This document shows, one piece after another, positions 52,620 to 61,017 of a DNA stretch of 64,000 nucleotides. Made by a program: the position numbers and the translations under genes. The stretch lies in NCBI RefSeq assembly GCF_022811725.1, contig NZ_CP094527.1, positions 5,270,001 to 5,334,000 on the forward strand, written 5' to 3'. The notes below the pieces were generated by a model, which made no database searches, was not told the origin of the DNA, and was given only the letters and a program-made list of their open reading frames with translations. The stretch is from Mucilaginibacter sp. SMC90. Lineage in GTDB: Bacteria; Bacteroidota; Bacteroidia; Sphingobacteriales; Sphingobacteriaceae. Numbering within the stretch: position 1 is the stretch's first letter; each line of letters begins with the position of its first letter.

Positions 52620-53495
52620 GTGCCTGCTCCTGAAAAGAAAACACCTGTAAAAAAGAAAGCGCCTGTTCGTAAAAAGCCGGTGGTAAAAGCAAAACAACAG
52701 GGGGGCTTTTCCACACAGTGGATAGTGGTCATAGGCGCATTACTGCTTATCCTGCTCTCGCCTTTTTATTACGGCTACATCTTAAAATTCGGCAGTGCCA
52801 CCTGGCGATGGATAGCTGATGCCGGCGAGGATACCCGTTATCGTAAATATAAAGACTTTGCAATCCATATTCCTGATGGTTATTCGGTATATGGCATAGA
52901 TGTGTCCTCATACCAGGGGCGGATCAACTGGAAACAGGTAAAAGCCATGCGCGAGGGAGATGTTCATGTAAGCTTTGCGTTTATTAAAGCTACAGAAGGC
53001 GTATTAAGCGTGGACCCATATTTTCAGCGTAACTGGCGCGAAGCTCCTAAAGCGGGGATCATGTGCGGTGCTTATCACTTTTTTCTTCCGCAAAAAAGCG
53101 GCGTATGGCAGGCTAAATTTTTCCTGCAAACGGTAAAGACAGAGAAGGGTGATTTGCCCATGGTGGTTGACATAGAGAGGTTATATCGTACCAGCCCCGA
53201 AAAAATGCGGGAACAATTAGAAAGTTTTATCAAAACTATTGAAACACGTACGGGAATCAAACCCATCATCTATACCAACCTTAAATTTTACCAGGATTAC
53301 CTGGAGGGTTATTTTGACGGGTACACTCTTTGGATTGCGCATTACTATCAACCCAAGCTGCTGGTATCAAATAAAACTAACTGGAAATTCTGGCAGCACT
53401 CGGATAAAGCCCACGTTAACGGCATTAACCATGTTGTGGATTTTAATGTTTTTAAAGGAGATAGCACGGAGTTTGAGAAATTGCTGGTGCCGTAA
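52620..53495 (+). CDS. Membrane-anchored GH25 lysozyme (GTG start)
   Basis: A 291-residue glycoside hydrolase family 25 muramidase, which cleaves the N-acetylmuramic acid to N-acetylglucosamine link of peptidoglycan. Basic N-terminus (KKTPVKKKAPVRKKP), one membrane helix (about 34-52, IVVIGALLLILLSPF), then the catalytic domain: GIDVSSYQGRINW, FAFIKATEGV and VVDIE, where the Asp and Glu residues form the acid set. Translation starts at GTG 52620 because no ATG lies upstream in frame close by. It ends with FKGDSTEFEKLL. Confidence 0.9.
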   Translation: MPAPEKKTPVKKKAPVRKKPVVKAKQQGGFSTQWIVVIGALLLILLSPFYYGYILKFGSATWRWIADAGEDTRYRKYKDFAIHIPDGYSVYGIDVSSYQGRINWKQVKAMREGDVHVSFAFIKATEGVLSVDPYFQRNWREAPKAGIMCGAYHFFLPQKSGVWQAKFFLQTVKTEKGDLPMVVDIERLYRTSPEKMREQLESFIKTIETRTGIKPIIYTNLKFYQDYLEGYFDGYTLWIAHYYQPKLLVSNKTNWKFWQHSDKAHVNGINHVVDFNVFKGDSTEFEKLLVP

Positions 53496-53528
53496 GAAAA
53501 TAAACTTATTTAGTTGATTACCGCTTAT

Positions 53529-53771
53529 CGATTTTGGCTAAAGCCGATTGTCTGTTTGTACTTTAACAGTCGGTTAAAACCGACGGCAATGAAATTTGCA
53601 AATCTTCAAAAAACATTTACCTGGATAAGTATTACTTTACCTTAAGATGTAAATACGGACCATTTTAATAATTAGATATATAGTAAAATTGCTACAAAAT
53701 AAAGGCTTCATTGCCGTCGGTTTTAACCAACGGATGTATTTAGAAACCAGAGGGGGCTTTAGCCAAAATCG
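53529..53771. repeat. Nested palindromic element (family E)
   Basis: Outer 17-bp arms 53529-53545 (CGATTTTGGCTAAAGCC) and 53755-53771 are exact complements. Inner 22-bp arms 53572-53593 and 53707-53728 (core ACCGACGGCAATGAA) are also exact. The 113-bp centre is A+T-rich and has no gene. The whole 243-bp element fills the gap after the GH25 gene. Confidence 0.75.
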
Positions 53772-53858
53772 CCCCGGCTTAAGCAGCAAATCAATCGGTA
53801 AAGGTCCTTTTCTAACTCAATAAACCTTTATATTGAGTTTCCTCATAAAGAAACATTA

Positions 53859-54068
53859 ATGACGCATAAAAGAAAAATAGCTTTATCATTTCGCCATGTT
53901 CTTAAAGAAGATGAAGATCATCCTGATGTAGAATTTTGGCTAAGTAAAAGTCCTTCGGAACGACTGGCGGAAGTAGTCCGTTTGAGGTGGTTATATTTCA
54001 CTTCATCTGGTAAAACCTTTCCGTGCAAAATTGAAAAAGTTATTTTTAGAAGAAAGCTATTCTCTTAA
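53859..54068 (+). CDS. Small hypothetical protein (nucleotidyltransferase-neighbour type)
   Basis: A 69-residue soluble protein. VEFWLSKSPSERLAEVVRLR is a motif I know from small proteins encoded beside nucleotidyltransferase or AbiEii-type genes in Bacteroidota, where it may act as a partner in toxin-antitoxin-like pairs. Here no nucleotidyltransferase is next to it: a repeat precedes it and DoxX follows on the other strand. It may be an orphaned half of such a pair. Complete in length for that group. Confidence 0.55.
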   Translation: MTHKRKIALSFRHVLKEDEDHPDVEFWLSKSPSERLAEVVRLRWLYFTSSGKTFPCKIEKVIFRRKLFS

Positions 54069-54094
54069 AATCGCTTCTATCCAGTCCAATGATG

Positions 54095-54463
54095 CTATTT
54101 ACCCGACCCTGTTCTTTTATAGTATAAAAAATACGATCCTCCCAAAACAGCCAAAAACACCAACGGCATAACACGGTTAGCTATCGGGTCGCCGGATACG
54201 GTATGCGCTATGAAAGCCGATACAAAAACTATGGCAAATCCCGCATAGGCCCATTCTTTTAGTCTCGCGCCTGCAGGTGCCAACAATACTATGGCTCCAA
54301 TAAGTTTGGCTATTGCCAGTTCAATCCTGAAGTAATCGGGAAAGCCCAAATGATGAAAGGCAGCAGCCATTTCGGGTTTTGTTAAGTATGAATAGCATGA
54401 AAAAGCCATCATTAATGCTACAATGGCTGTCAATACCCAGTAAAAAATCTTAGTAGTTTTCAT
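54095..54463 (-). CDS. DoxX-like membrane protein
   Basis: A 122-residue four-helix membrane protein of the DoxX/DoxD-like group: helices near FYWVLTAIVALMMAFSCYSY, IAKLIGAIVLLAPAG, WAYAGFAIVFVSAFIAHT and MPLVFLAVLGGSYFLYY. HHLGFPDYFRIELAIAK is the conserved loop. Function is unclear; often linked with redox stress. Divergent from an HxlR regulator, sharing a 95-bp promoter region with three operator-like palindromes, so it is probably the regulated target. Confidence 0.9.
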   Translation of the reverse strand: MKTTKIFYWVLTAIVALMMAFSCYSYLTKPEMAAAFHHLGFPDYFRIELAIAKLIGAIVLLAPAGARLKEWAYAGFAIVFVSAFIAHTVSGDPIANRVMPLVFLAVLGGSYFLYYKRTGSGK

Positions 54464-54484
54464 TTGTTATTATTTGTTTTGCCC

Positions 54485-54552
54485 CAAACTTAGCTACCTT
54501 TGCTATCAAAAAGATACTACTATCCTAAAGGATACCGGTATCGTTAAGGATA
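54485..54552. promoter_or_regulatory. Divergent DoxX/HxlR promoters with three operator-like palindromes
   Basis: A minus-strand -7 box TAAGTTTG (54485-54492) faces the DoxX gene, and a plus-strand -7 box TACCTTTG (54495-54502) faces the HxlR gene. Downstream of the latter are TATCAAAAAGATA (54504-54516), TATCCTAAAGGATA (54521-54534) and TATCGTTAAGGATA (54539-54552), with centres 17.5-18 bp apart. The sites would cover the hxlR start point and the -33 area of the DoxX promoter. Operator identity is inference from symmetry and position. Confidence 0.65.
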
Positions 54553-54558
54553 GCGAGT

Positions 54559-54954
54559 ATGAACAACGGACAAATCATCCACAATAAAGAGGCCTGCAAT
54601 GCAGCGGTAAACGCAGTACGCGATACGCTTTATGTAGTAAACGGTAAATGGAAATTATTGATGCTGGTAAGCCTGATGACCGGCCCTAAAAGATTTAAAG
54701 AACTCCAGCGCGATATGGAGAGCATTACTCCCAAAGTACTCTCCAAAGAGTTAAGGGATTTGGAATTAAATGGTTTTATTAAAAGGACTGTTTACGATAC
54801 CACCCCGGTAACTGTCATTTACGAACGCACCGAATACGCCAATTCTTTAAGTAATGTTATTAACGAGATGCGCGAATGGGGTATAAAACACAGGGAACAT
54901 ATTAAACAAATGAGCCGGGATGAGGCGGAAGCCAGAAAGGCCTTGGTGGTTTAA
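54559..54954 (+). CDS. HxlR family transcriptional regulator
   Basis: A 131-residue winged-helix regulator of the HxlR/YodB type. After CNAAVNAVRDTLYVVNGKWKLLML (Cys13, redox-sensing position in YodB relatives) comes TGPKRFKELQRDMESITPKVLSKELRDLE, the recognition helix region, and RTVYDTTPVTVIYERTEYA. The single N-terminal cysteine suggests thiol sensing; this is known for YodB/HypR, and is inference here. It sits divergent to DoxX with tandem operator-like sites. A 21-bp perfect hairpin follows. Confidence 0.92.
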   Translation: MNNGQIIHNKEACNAAVNAVRDTLYVVNGKWKLLMLVSLMTGPKRFKELQRDMESITPKVLSKELRDLELNGFIKRTVYDTTPVTVIYERTEYANSLSNVINEMREWGIKHREHIKQMSRDEAEARKALVV

Positions 54955-54975
54955 GTTATTTAGCCCGCAAGGCTG

Positions 54976-55024
54976 TTCAATACAAAGCGCCTTTACCTGG
55001 TAAGTAAAGGCGCTTTGTATTGAA
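54976..55024. terminator. 21-bp perfect hairpin, bidirectional terminator
   Basis: 54976-54996 (TTCAATACAAAGCGCCTTTAC in reading) pairs without mismatch with 55004-55024 around the 7-nt loop CTGGTAA. It separates HxlR (plus) from the small minus-strand gene at 55033. Confidence 0.75.
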
Positions 55025-55032
55025 TACCAATA

Positions 55033-55215
55033 TTACGCTTTTTTCCTTTCGGGATGATGAGCACTGTCCCGGCTTGATGTTTGATCAGAACGTTGCCCGC
55101 CCGCATTACTGATGCCCTTTTGTTTTTGAGCATCATTGTGGTTAGTAAAGGCACGGTCGGCAGTTGGTTTACCTTGCGCGTTAGCGTTATTCTTAAAATC
55201 CTGTTGACCTTTCAT
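55033..55215 (-). CDS. Small hydrophilic hypothetical protein
   Basis: A 60-residue protein rich in Asn, Gln, Lys and Ala (MKGQQDFKNNANAQGKP, AHHPERKKA) with no hydrophobic segment; it is probably disordered. Bounded by a terminator hairpin (54976-55024) downstream and about 80 bp of A+T-rich sequence before the pyrophosphatase stop. Stress-type KGG or CsbD-like small proteins have this character but no motif is diagnostic. Confidence 0.5.
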   Translation of the reverse strand: MKGQQDFKNNANAQGKPTADRAFTNHNDAQKQKGISNAGGQRSDQTSSRDSAHHPERKKA

Positions 55216-55294
55216 AATGGTATGTTTAAATTCAACAATGGTTATTTAATAAATACAAGCAACAGGCAATTGAGTTTTATAAAATCCTTTTAAA

Positions 55295-55798
55295 CTACCC
55301 GGCTTCTGTGGTAGCGTTAACAACAAGCTCCATAGCCCCCTCGGCACCAAGGCGTTCTATCAGCTTAAACTCTTTAGATTCGAGGCGGCTGTAATTGGTG
55401 AAAAATGCCTCTATCTGATCTACCAAACTGGGCGGCAACTGCGCGGCATCATGCAAACCGGTAAAAATTTTTGACACCTCCGGCACCGCCAAAAATCTGT
55501 CGTTCCGGTAAGGATGCCCGTCATGATCATCTTGTTCTACCTTAAACGTCCCTATTAACCGGCAGTCTATCACGCATCCCGGAAAAGTACCTATCTCAGA
55601 TATTACAAGCACATCCAGCGGGTCGCCGTCACCACCAAGAGTATTGGGTATAAAACCAAAATCAAACGGGAAAACCATTCCCGCCGGCAGCAGTTTTTTA
55701 AGCCTGAACTGGTTTGTAGCAGCATCGTAATTATACTTATGCCCGCTGCCCCTTGGCGTTTCAACAATTACCGTGACCCTGTTTTCTAAACCTTCCAT
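55295..55798 (-). CDS. ppa: Inorganic pyrophosphatase (family I)
   Basis: A 167-residue soluble pyrophosphatase that hydrolyses PPi to phosphate with Mg2+. The start motif VETPRGSGHKYNYD (13-26) and the metal-binding DGDPLDVLV (57-65) are typical, and FPFDFGFIPNT lies between them. Slightly short compared with the 175-residue E. coli enzyme but all core aspartates are in place. Last gene of an operon with MscS, 12 bp after it. Confidence 0.93.
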   Translation of the reverse strand: MEGLENRVTVIVETPRGSGHKYNYDAATNQFRLKKLLPAGMVFPFDFGFIPNTLGGDGDPLDVLVISEIGTFPGCVIDCRLIGTFKVEQDDHDGHPYRNDRFLAVPEVSKIFTGLHDAAQLPPSLVDQIEAFFTNYSRLESKEFKLIERLGAEGAMELVVNATTEAG

Positions 55799-55810
55799 AT
55801 TGTATATGTT

Positions 55811-56596
55811 TTATAAGCCGGGAATTTTTATTCCTGCCGTTTTTATATCCTGCAAAATATTTTCCTGAACAGCCAGCTTTGTATCCTGAAAACCATGTGC
55901 ATGAACCCAAACGTTTACCCCTACCCGGTAGCCGTCCGGATCTAACCCGGCAACGCCTATCCTGCGGTTCGGTGATTCTAATATATTTTTTGATTTATCA
56001 ATAGCTGCATTAATAACCGATTTCACCTGATTAAAATCAATATTATTGGCAAACTTCAATTCAATGTCCAGCCGGCGGGTACCCTCCCTGCTAATGTTAA
56101 TGATCACTTCGTTTGATAGTTTACTGTTTGGTATAATAACTATCCTGTTATCAAATGTTTTAACAACGGTATAAAAGATCTGGATGGCGGTAACCGTTCC
56201 TTCAAGGCCCTGCGCTATAATGTTATCGCCAACAACAAAGGGTTTGAGCAAAAGAATGAGCACACCGCTGGCAAAGTTTTGCAATGTACCCGAAAGTGCC
56301 AGACCGGCCGCCACACCAAAAGCACCTACAAGCGCTGTAAATAAGGTAATAGGCACGCCCATGATCTGCACAACCCCTAATATCAGCAGCACACGTAGTA
56401 CAACTCCTACAAGGCTTTGCAAAAATGGCTTTATTGTAGGATCTATTTCTTTTTTTTGCATATGGCCCTGCCACCATTTCAGCAGCAAATTAATAAGCCA
56501 TAAACCAATAAATAAAACCACCAGGCCTATTAAAAAACTGGGAGCATAGCGTATTACCCATATATAAACCTGGTCATAAAACTTCTCTATCTTCAT
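55811..56596 (-). CDS. Small-conductance mechanosensitive channel (MscS family)
   Basis: About 261 residues from the ATG at 56596 (MKIEKFYDQVYIW). Three membrane helices in the first 100 residues; TM3 is the Gly/Ala pore helix with GVAAGLALSGTLQNFASG, the family signature. Next come the beta domain (PFVVGDNIIAQGLEGTV, PNSKLSNEVIINIS) and the alpha/beta C-terminus. It releases solutes under hypo-osmotic shock in the inner membrane. Operon partner of ppa. Its upstream region shares the GTGTTAA cluster with the divergent DUF2723 gene. Confidence 0.93.
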   Translation of the reverse strand: MKIEKFYDQVYIWVIRYAPSFLIGLVVLFIGLWLINLLLKWWQGHMQKKEIDPTIKPFLQSLVGVVLRVLLILGVVQIMGVPITLFTALVGAFGVAAGLALSGTLQNFASGVLILLLKPFVVGDNIIAQGLEGTVTAIQIFYTVVKTFDNRIVIIPNSKLSNEVIINISREGTRRLDIELKFANNIDFNQVKSVINAAIDKSKNILESPNRRIGVAGLDPDGYRVGVNVWVHAHGFQDTKLAVQENILQDIKTAGIKIPGL

Positions 56597-56676
56597 AACA
56601 TAAACGTTAAGCTTCCGAATAAAAAACAACTAAAGCTTAACGTATATTTAAGGGAAGGGTTTGTTTTAACATCCAT

Positions 56677-56764
56677 TTAACACTTCGCCTCTCCAAGTGT
56701 TAACAAATGTTAAAAGTGTTAAATTTCAACACGTTACCACTTTCAAGCCTTAATTTAGTGTTAA
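56677..56764. promoter_or_regulatory. Cluster of four GTGTTAA heptamers in the mscS/DUF2723 divergent gap
   Basis: TTAACAC at 56677-56683 (minus orientation) and GTGTTAA at 56697-56703, 56716-56722 and 56758-56764. Plus-oriented copies are 19 and 42 bp apart. The region is A+T-rich so chance is possible; a repeated regulator site is the alternative. Confidence 0.35.
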
Positions 56765-56792
56765 CTATTTGAAAAAACTTTTACACTTTATC

Positions 56793-59700
56793 ATGAGCTA
56801 CAACAAGATCAACAACCTTTTAGGCTGGCTTTGTTTTACCCTTGCATCCTTAACTTACATACTTACTTTAGAGCCATCTGTAAGTTTTTGGGATTGCGGC
56901 GAATTTATTTCCTGCGCCTATAAACTCCAGGTATCTCATCAACCCGGCTATCCGCTTTTTGCCATGATAGGCAAAGCTTTCTCCCTGCTTTCTATGGGCG
57001 ATAGCACAAAAGTTGCCTACTTCACTAACCTTGGCTCGGCATTGGCCAGCGGTGCTACAATCATGTTTTTATTTTGGAGCATAACCGCCCTTGCCAAAAA
57101 ATTGCTTGCTATAAAACATACCCCTGTTAACAAAACCCAAACCTTACAAATAATGGGTGCCGGTTTAACCGGCGCCCTCGCATTTACCTTTACCGATACG
57201 TTTTGGTTTTCGGCAGTTGAAACTATCGTTTTTGCATGGTCATCATTGTGTACCGCTTTGGTATTCTGGGCCATTTTAAAATGGGATGCCGTTGCCGATG
57301 AACCTCGCGCCGACAGGTGGCTGGTTTTTATAGCTTATGTAATAGGCCTCTCTATTGGTATTCACCTGCTTAATTTATTAACCATACCGGCTTTGGTAAT
57401 GGTTTATTATTTCCGCAGGCACAAAAACATCAATGTTAAAAGCGGCCTTTTAGCATTCGCCATCAGCATTTTGATTTTGGCTTTTGTACAGTTTGGAATC
57501 AGGGGGTACACTATAGGGCTCGCCGCCCGGTTTGATCTGTATTTTGTGAACAGCCTCGGCCTTGGCTTTGGCAGCGGCGCGTTGTTCTTTTTCTTGCTGA
57601 TCATCGGCTTACTTATTGCCGGTATCCGCTACAGCATCCGCAAGCAGAAACACTTTTTAAATGTAAGCTTGCTTTGCATTGTATTTGTTTACTTTGGTTA
57701 CAGTTCCTTTGTTTATATCCCTATCAGGGCATCGGCAGGCACCAACCTCAACAACTCGCACCCAAGCGATGCCTTTACCATGTATGAATATCTTAACCGC
57801 ACCCAGTACGGCGAAACACCTTTGCTTAAAGGCCCCTTATTTGATGCCAAAATAACCGACGTTACCGACGGCACACCACTTTACCGCAAAGGCAAAAAGC
57901 AGTATGAGGTAGCCTACAACAAGCCTAATTATATTTATGACCACACCAGCATTTTACCCCGCATGTGGTCGACAGAAGAGAATACTACCTATGCCCAGGA
58001 CGCTCAGTTTTACCGCGATTGGCTTCAAATGAGCGACAATGCAGCCCCTACCTTTTCGGATAATTTAAGGTGGATGTTCAGCTGGCAAATGTACCAGATG
58101 TACTGGCGCTATTTTATGTGGAACTTTGTTGGCCGCTACAGCGACGACGATATGGAAGGGCAAACCAACATGAACGGTATTGGCGGCAACTGGACATCGG
58201 GTTTGTTCAACAATACTGCTAATACACCAAAATTCATATTAAACAACGTTACTTATACGCCGCTTTACGCCCTGCCTTTAGTTGTTGGTTTACTGGGAAT
58301 GCTTTACCATTTCAAGAAAAGGAAAAAGGACGCTTTAGTGATCACACTGCTATTCTTTTTTACCGGCCTGGCAATTGTTTTATATGTTAATCAGCCATCA
58401 GTGCAACCGCGCGAACGTGATTATTCCTATGTCGGTTCGTTTTATGCCTTCGCCATTTGGATTGGGTTGGGGTTAATCGCACTGATTGACCTGATACCCA
58501 AAAAGATCAACCCGCGGTTTGCAACAATTGGTGCCTTTGTTATCTGCACCATTATTGGCCCTGTTTTGCTGGCCAGTAAAGAGTGGAAAAACCACGACCG
58601 CTCAACCAAAATGGCGGCGCATGATATGGCTTACAACTACCTGATGTCCTGCCCTAAAAATGCCATTTTATTTGATTTGGGAGATAATGACACGTACTCG
58701 CTATGGTATGATCAGGAAGTTGAAAACATTCGCCCCGATGTGCGCATTGTGAACCTGAGCCTGCTAAGTGCCGACTGGTCGGTAAGGCAAATGCAGCGCA
58801 AAATAAACCAGGCCGATGCCCTGCCCATAACCATGAACTTTGATAAATACAAATTGGGTACCCGCGACGTGATCAGGTATAATGATGCTAAAATACCCGG
58901 CTATACAGATGTGAAGGATATATTTGATTTTATTACCTCAGATGATAAACGCACACACGTTGAATACACCAACGGAACTACCGAAAACTATTTACCAACT
59001 AAAAACTTCAAACTGGCAGTTAATGCAAACGATGTGATGAAAAACAAGGTCATCACGCCCGAACAAAAAGGCTTGCTTACGGATACCATAAAATGGAAGT
59101 TTCCACCGGCGTATATCACCAAAGAAAACCTTGCAATGATCGATATATTAGCCCACAACGATTGGAAACGCCCTATTTGCTTTACAACCTCTATCAGTCC
59201 GTCAAGCATGATAGGTTTGCAGCCTTATTTGTACCAGGAAGGTTTTGCCTACCGTTTACTGCCTTTCAAAACTGATTCATCCCTGGCCGACCAGCTTTCA
59301 AAAACAAACAGCCTGGTGATGTACAGCAACGTAATGAACAAATTTAAGTTCGGCAATTTTAAAACAGCCAGATATCTCGATCAGCAGTCAACCCAGGTAT
59401 TTTATCCGCAGTTGGTATCAACTTTTTCCGATCTGTCGGCAGGGTTGTTAAAAGATGGCCATCCAAAGCTTGCCCTTAACGCGCTGCATAAATATGAAGA
59501 GGTGATGCCCGATATTAACCCTAACTTCATGGCAGTACAAAGCAAAATAACCATGGCTGATACTTCCTATAAGCTTGATTATCCTAAACTGGGCGATAAG
59601 CTCATCAAAAGTGTTAACGGCTATCTGACCGATAAGCTTGATTACAATTATCACCAATTGCAAAAGGATACAGGCAGATTAAGCCCGCGCGACGTACAGA

Positions 59701-59828
59701 TCAGCATGTCGTTGTTGAATAACATGGTTGCCGTTACACATAACAGTAATCAAAAGGAGTTAAGCGGCAGGTTACTTGCACAGCTTAACGATTACGCCGA
59801 TAAGTTTAAAAGTATTCTCCAGCTCTAA
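56793..59828 (+). CDS. DUF2723 (GT117/O-mannosyltransferase-like) membrane protein
   Basis: About 1011 residues from the ATG at 56793 (MSYNKINNLLGWL); a TTG at 56769 would add eight. The N-terminal roughly 600 residues hold about a dozen helices with the family motif LEPSVSFWDCGEF (about 28-40) and HQPGYPLF, an acidic first loop as in PMT-type glycosyltransferases. RERDYSYVGSFYAF and DNDTYSLWYDQE follow. The last 400 residues are soluble and probably periplasmic. NCBI-style naming is glycosyltransferase family 117; the reaction in Bacteroidota is presumed protein O-glycosylation, not shown here. Confidence 0.88.
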   Translation: MSYNKINNLLGWLCFTLASLTYILTLEPSVSFWDCGEFISCAYKLQVSHQPGYPLFAMIGKAFSLLSMGDSTKVAYFTNLGSALASGATIMFLFWSITALAKKLLAIKHTPVNKTQTLQIMGAGLTGALAFTFTDTFWFSAVETIVFAWSSLCTALVFWAILKWDAVADEPRADRWLVFIAYVIGLSIGIHLLNLLTIPALVMVYYFRRHKNINVKSGLLAFAISILILAFVQFGIRGYTIGLAARFDLYFVNSLGLGFGSGALFFFLLIIGLLIAGIRYSIRKQKHFLNVSLLCIVFVYFGYSSFVYIPIRASAGTNLNNSHPSDAFTMYEYLNRTQYGETPLLKGPLFDAKITDVTDGTPLYRKGKKQYEVAYNKPNYIYDHTSILPRMWSTEENTTYAQDAQFYRDWLQMSDNAAPTFSDNLRWMFSWQMYQMYWRYFMWNFVGRYSDDDMEGQTNMNGIGGNWTSGLFNNTANTPKFILNNVTYTPLYALPLVVGLLGMLYHFKKRKKDALVITLLFFFTGLAIVLYVNQPSVQPRERDYSYVGSFYAFAIWIGLGLIALIDLIPKKINPRFATIGAFVICTIIGPVLLASKEWKNHDRSTKMAAHDMAYNYLMSCPKNAILFDLGDNDTYSLWYDQEVENIRPDVRIVNLSLLSADWSVRQMQRKINQADALPITMNFDKYKLGTRDVIRYNDAKIPGYTDVKDIFDFITSDDKRTHVEYTNGTTENYLPTKNFKLAVNANDVMKNKVITPEQKGLLTDTIKWKFPPAYITKENLAMIDILAHNDWKRPICFTTSISPSSMIGLQPYLYQEGFAYRLLPFKTDSSLADQLSKTNSLVMYSNVMNKFKFGNFKTARYLDQQSTQVFYPQLVSTFSDLSAGLLKDGHPKLALNALHKYEEVMPDINPNFMAVQSKITMADTSYKLDYPKLGDKLIKSVNGYLTDKLDYNYHQLQKDTGRLSPRDVQISMSLLNNMVAVTHNSNQKELSGRLLAQLNDYADKFKSILQL

Positions 59829-59850
59829 ACAACCAACATATATATGCTAT

Positions 59851-59886
59851 GGGGCGGGCTACTTGATTTAGTCCGCCCCTTTTTTA
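59851..59886 (+). terminator. Rho-independent terminator after the DUF2723 gene
   Basis: GGGGCGG (59851-59857) pairs with CCGCCCC (59873-59879), followed by TTTTTT. Confidence 0.8.
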
Positions 59887-59888
59887 TT

Positions 59889-60791
59889 TTAATAGTTTAC
59901 GTATTTCTCTTCGAAGGTACCATCGGCATACAGATCAATTAAACCATAGCCTGGTGCTGTTTCGCGGCGGTTGCCCTCCCACCATGCTCCGGAAACAGCG
60001 CCATTGCACAAATAGGTAACATTGTTATAAACTACCTTATCGCGCATGTGCAAGTGCCCGCTCAGGCATAGTTTTACGTTGGGGTGTTGGTAAAACAGGT
60101 TGATGATCTTAGCGGTATCGGTATGCATATCGCCGCCAAGCATTGTCCACTTGTTTACAATATCATCCTCTATCATCAATAAAGCAGTAAGTATTGGTAT
60201 GTGCGACATAACCATTACCGGCATATTGGCATCAGTAGCTTTTAACTCGTCACTAAGCCAGTTAAGTTGCTCATCGCCAAGCTTACCTATGTACCAGGTA
60301 TTATCAATATCTAAATGCACGCTGTCAAGCGCTATGATCTTCCAGCCATTTTTAACCATGCTGTAATAGGGCTTTACAAGCTGCAGCTTATCAAGGGCGT
60401 ATTTTTTTCCGTAGATGGCCTGTCCCTTGTCATCTTCATACCACCAGATATCATGGTTACCTAAACAATAATGCACAGGCAGGCTGCATTCATTTTTCAT
60501 AATGTTTTGCACCAGCTTCCATTGGTCATTAATGGTGCCAATGTTTTCCTTGTTCATGTCAAAAACAATATCCCCCCCGTTTAACACCATATCAACTTTG
60601 GGTGACTGCTGCTGCAGGTGGTGCAGGCACCGGGTAAACCTGGCCGGCGCATCAAACTTATCTTTTAGGTGTACATCGGTAATATGGGCTATCCGCAGCG
60701 ATGGCTTTGCTGGTACAGTTGTTTTGCCAAGGGCCAGTGAGGGTGCCAATAGCAGGCCGCCTATATTTTTTAATGCTGATCTTCTTTCCAT
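59889..60791 (-). CDS. Metallophosphoesterase (exported, TAT-like signal)
   Basis: A 300-residue calcineurin-fold phosphoesterase. All metal motifs: ITDVHLKD, GGDIVFD, GNHDIWW, MSHIP and SGHLHMRD. The N-terminus MERRSALKNIGGLLLAPSLA has twin Arg followed by a hydrophobic core and reads as a twin-arginine export signal. It hydrolyses phosphomonoesters, phosphodiesters or cyclic nucleotides outside the cytoplasm; substrate unknown. Alone between the DUF2723 terminator and the LanB terminator. Confidence 0.93.
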   Translation of the reverse strand: MERRSALKNIGGLLLAPSLALGKTTVPAKPSLRIAHITDVHLKDKFDAPARFTRCLHHLQQQSPKVDMVLNGGDIVFDMNKENIGTINDQWKLVQNIMKNECSLPVHYCLGNHDIWWYEDDKGQAIYGKKYALDKLQLVKPYYSMVKNGWKIIALDSVHLDIDNTWYIGKLGDEQLNWLSDELKATDANMPVMVMSHIPILTALLMIEDDIVNKWTMLGGDMHTDTAKIINLFYQHPNVKLCLSGHLHMRDKVVYNNVTYLCNGAVSGAWWEGNRRETAPGYGLIDLYADGTFEEKYVNY

Positions 60792-60909
60792 ATTATAAAA
60801 TTTGCCAGTAAAATCCGGGGCAATTGCAGCATCAAAAATACATTTATAATATTGTCGGGATAACCGAATTTCTGTTAAACTTTTATTAAGAATAACTAAT
60901 GCAAATCTT

Positions 60910-60945
60910 CAGAAAAACAAAAAGCTTTCTATTAAAAGAAAGCTT
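60910..60945 (-). terminator. Rho-independent terminator after the lanthipeptide dehydratase gene
   Basis: AAGCTTTCT (60922-60930) pairs with AGAAAGCTT (60937-60945); on the minus strand it runs into TTTTTGTTTTTCT. It is 72 bp after the stop at 61018, so LanB is the last gene of its transcript. Confidence 0.8.
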
Positions 60946-61017
60946 AATGCGATTTGTGTAGGGAAGGTTAAGTATTGTTAAGTTATTTATTATTTGCAGC
61001 TATGGCCTGCTTGCTAT

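Noticed and set aside
59889..60791. Metallophosphoesterase as part of the lanthipeptide cluster
   Set aside because: A terminator (60910-60945) lies between it and lanB, and a TAT-exported phosphoesterase has no known part in class I lanthipeptide making.
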